Part shown: positions 61,820 to 64,000 of the stretch, one piece after another
Layout: the number at the start of each line of letters is the position of its first letter
How positions within the stretch are numbered: position 1 is the stretch's first letter
Source of the DNA: an uncultured Bacilli bacterium
GTDB lineage: Bacteria; Bacillota_I; Bacilli_A; RF39; UBA660
DNA: 64,000 nucleotides
NCBI GenBank assembly: GCA_934168275.1
Contig: CAKPNA010000004.1
Location: 1-64,000 of the forward strand
Direction: 5' to 3'
The notes under the pieces: model-generated
Seen by the model: the letters and a program-made list of their open reading frames with translations, nothing else
Told to the model about the DNA's origin: nothing
Databases searched by the model: none
Position numbers and translations under genes: made by a program

Positions 61820-62686
61820 TCAAAAAACTTTCCATGGTTTCATAATAATTCTATTATCTTTACAACATCTTTCATATATAGCAAGTTCTGTTCCATCTTT
61901 CAATGTAAACAATACTTTATCTTCTTCGGTATATTTATCTATCCATACCCCATTCTTTATCTTAAAAGCTATATCATCACTAACTATAACTTTCTTAATA
62001 TTTAAACTATCACTAATACTATATATTTTATATTTATCATTCAATATATCTTCTATTGTATTAGCCATTTCAATATTGAATCTTCCCTGCATAGTTCTTC
62101 TTAAACTCTTCATCGTACCATAACTACCAAGTTTATATCCTATATCTCTAATTAAAGCCCTAACATAAGTACCTTTACTAACAACACATCTAATTTTAAA
62201 TTCGTAATAATTATCAACCTTAACTACATCAGATAATAATTCTAATTCATATACATTAATATCCCTAACAGGTACTTGTACTTCTTGCCCACTTCTAGCA
62301 TATTCATATAGTTTTTTACCATTTATTTTTATTGCTGAATACATCGGCACTTCTTGTTTACTTTCTCCTAAAAAAGAATTTAAAACATTAATTACTTGTT
62401 CTTTACTAATATTTACAATACTCTCTTTAGTTTTAGTACCGGTAATATCTAGCATATCTGTCTCGTATCCTATAATAACATCAGCAATATATTCTTTCTT
62501 ATAATCAGTAATAAGTTCACATATCTTTAGTGCTTTACCCATACATATTACTAAGACACCTGTCGCAAGAGGATCTAAAGTACCGGTATGTCCAACTTTT
62601 CTTGTATTAAACTTCTTTGTTAAAACATTAACAACATCACGACTAGTATATCCACTAGGCTTATCAACAACAATAATTCCATTCAT
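61820..62686 (-). CDS. truB: tRNA pseudouridine-55 synthase
   Basis: 288 residues. It modifies the T-loop U55. KPSGYTSRDVV opens the fold, and GHTGTLDPLATGVLVICMGKA holds the catalytic Asp. KGTYVRALIRDIGYKLG is typical. Its ATG overlaps the nrnA stop by one base. Confidence 0.97.
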   Translation of the reverse strand: MNGIIVVDKPSGYTSRDVVNVLTKKFNTRKVGHTGTLDPLATGVLVICMGKALKICELITDYKKEYIADVIIGYETDMLDITGTKTKESIVNISKEQVINVLNSFLGESKQEVPMYSAIKINGKKLYEYARSGQEVQVPVRDINVYELELLSDVVKVDNYYEFKIRCVVSKGTYVRALIRDIGYKLGSYGTMKSLRRTMQGRFNIEMANTIEDILNDKYKIYSISDSLNIKKVIVSDDIAFKIKNGVWIDKYTEEDKVLFTLKDGTELAIYERCCKDNRIIMKPWKVF

Positions 62687-63630
62687 TAAATCAAAAACTC
62701 TCCAACTGTCTTTACTAACTTATCTCTGACATTATCTAAACAGTCATTAATTAAACATCCACTAGCACATACATGTCCACCGCCACCAAATATAGCCGCA
62801 ATATCAGCTGACGATACACCAGGTATTGATCTAATAGATACTTTATAACCAAGTTCTGTTTCTCTAACAAAAACAGATACTTGTACTCCTTCAACACTTC
62901 TGCCTATTTCAACCATACCTTCATAATCACTCGTAGTAGCACCCGTTTCAACAATATCCTGATTAGTTAGATAACTAAAAGCAATTCTATTATCATTAAA
63001 GAACTCTAGTCTATTATATACTCTCTTACGAAGTTCAAAACTAACTCTACTAATACTAACTAATACTTTATAATATAAATTATGGATATCAACACCTAAT
63101 GAAAATAACTTTGAACTAATATCAAGTGTTCTACTATTAACATTACTATTTAAATAACCATTAGTATCTGTAAGAATACCTGTAAGTAAAGATTCTCCTA
63201 TATCTAAAGTAATACCTATATTCATTTTACTAATTAGTTCATATATAATTTCACAACAAGATGAAGAATTACTATCCACATAATTAGCACTACCGTATAA
63301 ACTATTAGTAGCATGATGATCTATAACAATAGTCTTATCTTTATCAAATACATAATCACCAAAACTAATTCTATCAATAGAAGATGCATCAACGACTATT
63401 ACTAAATCATAGTCTTTTTGCTCTCCACTATACACTAATTCTGATAGTTTTAAATAATTAAAGAAAGTAGGAAACTCTGGCATATTAACAAAAACATTCT
63501 TACCTAAAGATTTAATAGCACCTGCTAATCCCAAAGAACTGCCTATTGCATCCCCATCAGGAGACACATGAGCACATATCATGATATTATTACTACTAAG
63601 TATTCTATCAATAATACTATTCATTCTCAT
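62686..63630 (-). CDS. nrnA: DHH-family nanoRNase / pAp phosphatase
   Basis: 314 residues. DHH/DHHA1 enzyme that degrades short RNA and 3'-phosphoadenosine phosphate. Metal sites are AHVSPDGDAIGSSLG, VIVVDASS and VIDHHATN. The C-terminal DHHA1 domain ends with IFGGGGHVCASGC. The first ATG (63630) or the one two codons later could be used. Order rbfA-nrnA-truB is common in Firmicutes. Confidence 0.94.
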   Translation of the reverse strand: MRMNSIIDRILSSNNIMICAHVSPDGDAIGSSLGLAGAIKSLGKNVFVNMPEFPTFFNYLKLSELVYSGEQKDYDLVIVVDASSIDRISFGDYVFDKDKTIVIDHHATNSLYGSANYVDSNSSSCCEIIYELISKMNIGITLDIGESLLTGILTDTNGYLNSNVNSRTLDISSKLFSLGVDIHNLYYKVLVSISRVSFELRKRVYNRLEFFNDNRIAFSYLTNQDIVETGATTSDYEGMVEIGRSVEGVQVSVFVRETELGYKVSIRSIPGVSSADIAAIFGGGGHVCASGCLINDCLDNVRDKLVKTVGEFLI

Positions 63631-63955
63631 GAATCCTCTCTATAATATCCTCAATCTTCTTACCATAATCAATAGATTCATCATAAACAAATATTAATTC
63701 AGGCATCTTTCTTATATCAACACAATTACTAAGTCTACCACGAATAAACTTATTATGTCTATTTAATGCTTTTAATACTTCATCTTTATCTTTATTTAAT
63801 GTTGAAAAATAAACTTTAGCATATGATAAATCACTAGTTATTTTACAATAAGTAATACTAATAAACTTTAAATTATCATCATCTATTTCTCTATTTATAA
63901 TTTTACTAATTTCTTCAACAAATGCATTACCAAGTCTTTCTAACTTAACGCTCAT
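63617..63955 (-). CDS. rbfA: Ribosome-binding factor A
   Basis: Helps 16S rRNA maturation. 112 residues, KH-like fold, with RLGNAFVEEISKIINREI and SYAKVYFSTLNKDKDEVLKAL. GGGTG precedes the ATG by 7 nt. It overlaps nrnA by 14 nt. The 45 bases to the window end hold no visible gene. Confidence 0.95.
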   Translation of the reverse strand: MSVKLERLGNAFVEEISKIINREIDDDNLKFISITYCKITSDLSYAKVYFSTLNKDKDEVLKALNRHNKFIRGRLSNCVDIRKMPELIFVYDESIDYGKKIEDIIERIHENE

Positions 63956-64000
63956 TTAAATCACCCTCTCATAAGTTTATTATACCCTATAACTTAAAAA

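Noticed and set aside
1..64000. Mycoplasma genetic code (UGA = Trp)
   Set aside because: Trp codons in conserved positions are TGG, and several genes end in TGA at the expected length.
1..64000. tRNA or rRNA genes, CRISPR arrays, prophage
   Set aside because: No cloverleaf with a GTTC-A/T T-loop pattern, no spaced direct repeats and no phage-like gene run were found.

Overview
The window is a very AT-rich chromosomal segment of a small-genome, apparently anaerobic Bacillota bacterium of the Bacilli/Mollicutes-like type. UGG encodes Trp and UGA is used as a stop (the sigma factor, the RodZ-like gene, walJ), so this is genetic code 11 and not the Mycoplasma code. A type-B RNase P RNA, GpsB, YqeH/YqeG, RNase Y, WalJ, MrnC and a SigK-type sigma factor place it with the Firmicutes. 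Pyruvate:ferredoxin oxidoreductase points to anaerobic metabolism. Nearly everything is on the minus strand. Plus-strand units are the sigma factor, a small L28-like gene and a proposed antisense RNA. No tRNA, rRNA, CRISPR or complete insertion sequence was seen.

Layout. 0.3-2.6 kb: a SipW-type signal peptidase and a membrane-anchored repeat protein. 2.7-5.2 kb: a threonine T-box operon (unknown gene plus thrS). 5.2-5.9 kb: a kinase-fold protein. 6.0-20.3 kb: the S10-spc-alpha ribosomal superoperon, read rpsJ to rplQ, lacking rpmD. 20.4-28.8 kb: murE, a ClpA-like ATPase, ylxM, ftsY, rny, recA, pgsA, a RodZ-like gene, rnpB, gpsB. 28.9-34.2 kb: yqeH-yqeG, then a MacB/FtsX-type ABC exporter and a membrane-linked XRE regulator. 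34.3-35.2 kb (plus): a SigK-like pro-sigma factor and a short L28. 35.3-47.3 kb: a YfcC-type transporter, lysS, an RDD protein, dus, a proposed type I toxin-antitoxin locus, then rlmH, walJ, an M23 peptidase, dnaB, rplI, an unknown zincin, and rpsR-ssb-rpsF. 47.3-55.2 kb: pepF, mrnC, a large SipW-type surface protein with an elaborate leader, and nifJ. 55.2-64 kb: small unknown genes, asnS, a structured noncoding element, an XRE regulator, a second ssb, an amidase, sufB, truB, nrnA, rbfA.

Two noncoding loci stand out. At 39.94-40.26 kb a 26-residue cationic-hydrophobic peptide is encoded on an RNA whose ends pair over about 29 bp and whose Shine-Dalgarno lies in a hairpin. A convergent plus-strand RNA with its own extended -10 promoter and intrinsic terminator overlaps its 3' half. 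This is the architecture of Bacillus type I toxin-antitoxin pairs (TxpA/RatA, BsrG/SR4), with no sequence family I recognise. At 51.4-51.77 kb the surface-protein gene sits 24 nt after a strong intrinsic terminator. Upstream of that terminator is a leader ORF containing a G10 homopolymer. One of the three possible frames after the tract carries translation through the 5' arm of the terminator, suggesting phase-variable, ribosome-controlled attenuation.

Many starts given here are internal to the longest open frames. They were chosen because a Shine-Dalgarno (often the G-rich form GGGGTG or GGGGG) precedes the downstream codon, or because a promoter lies inside the longer frame.
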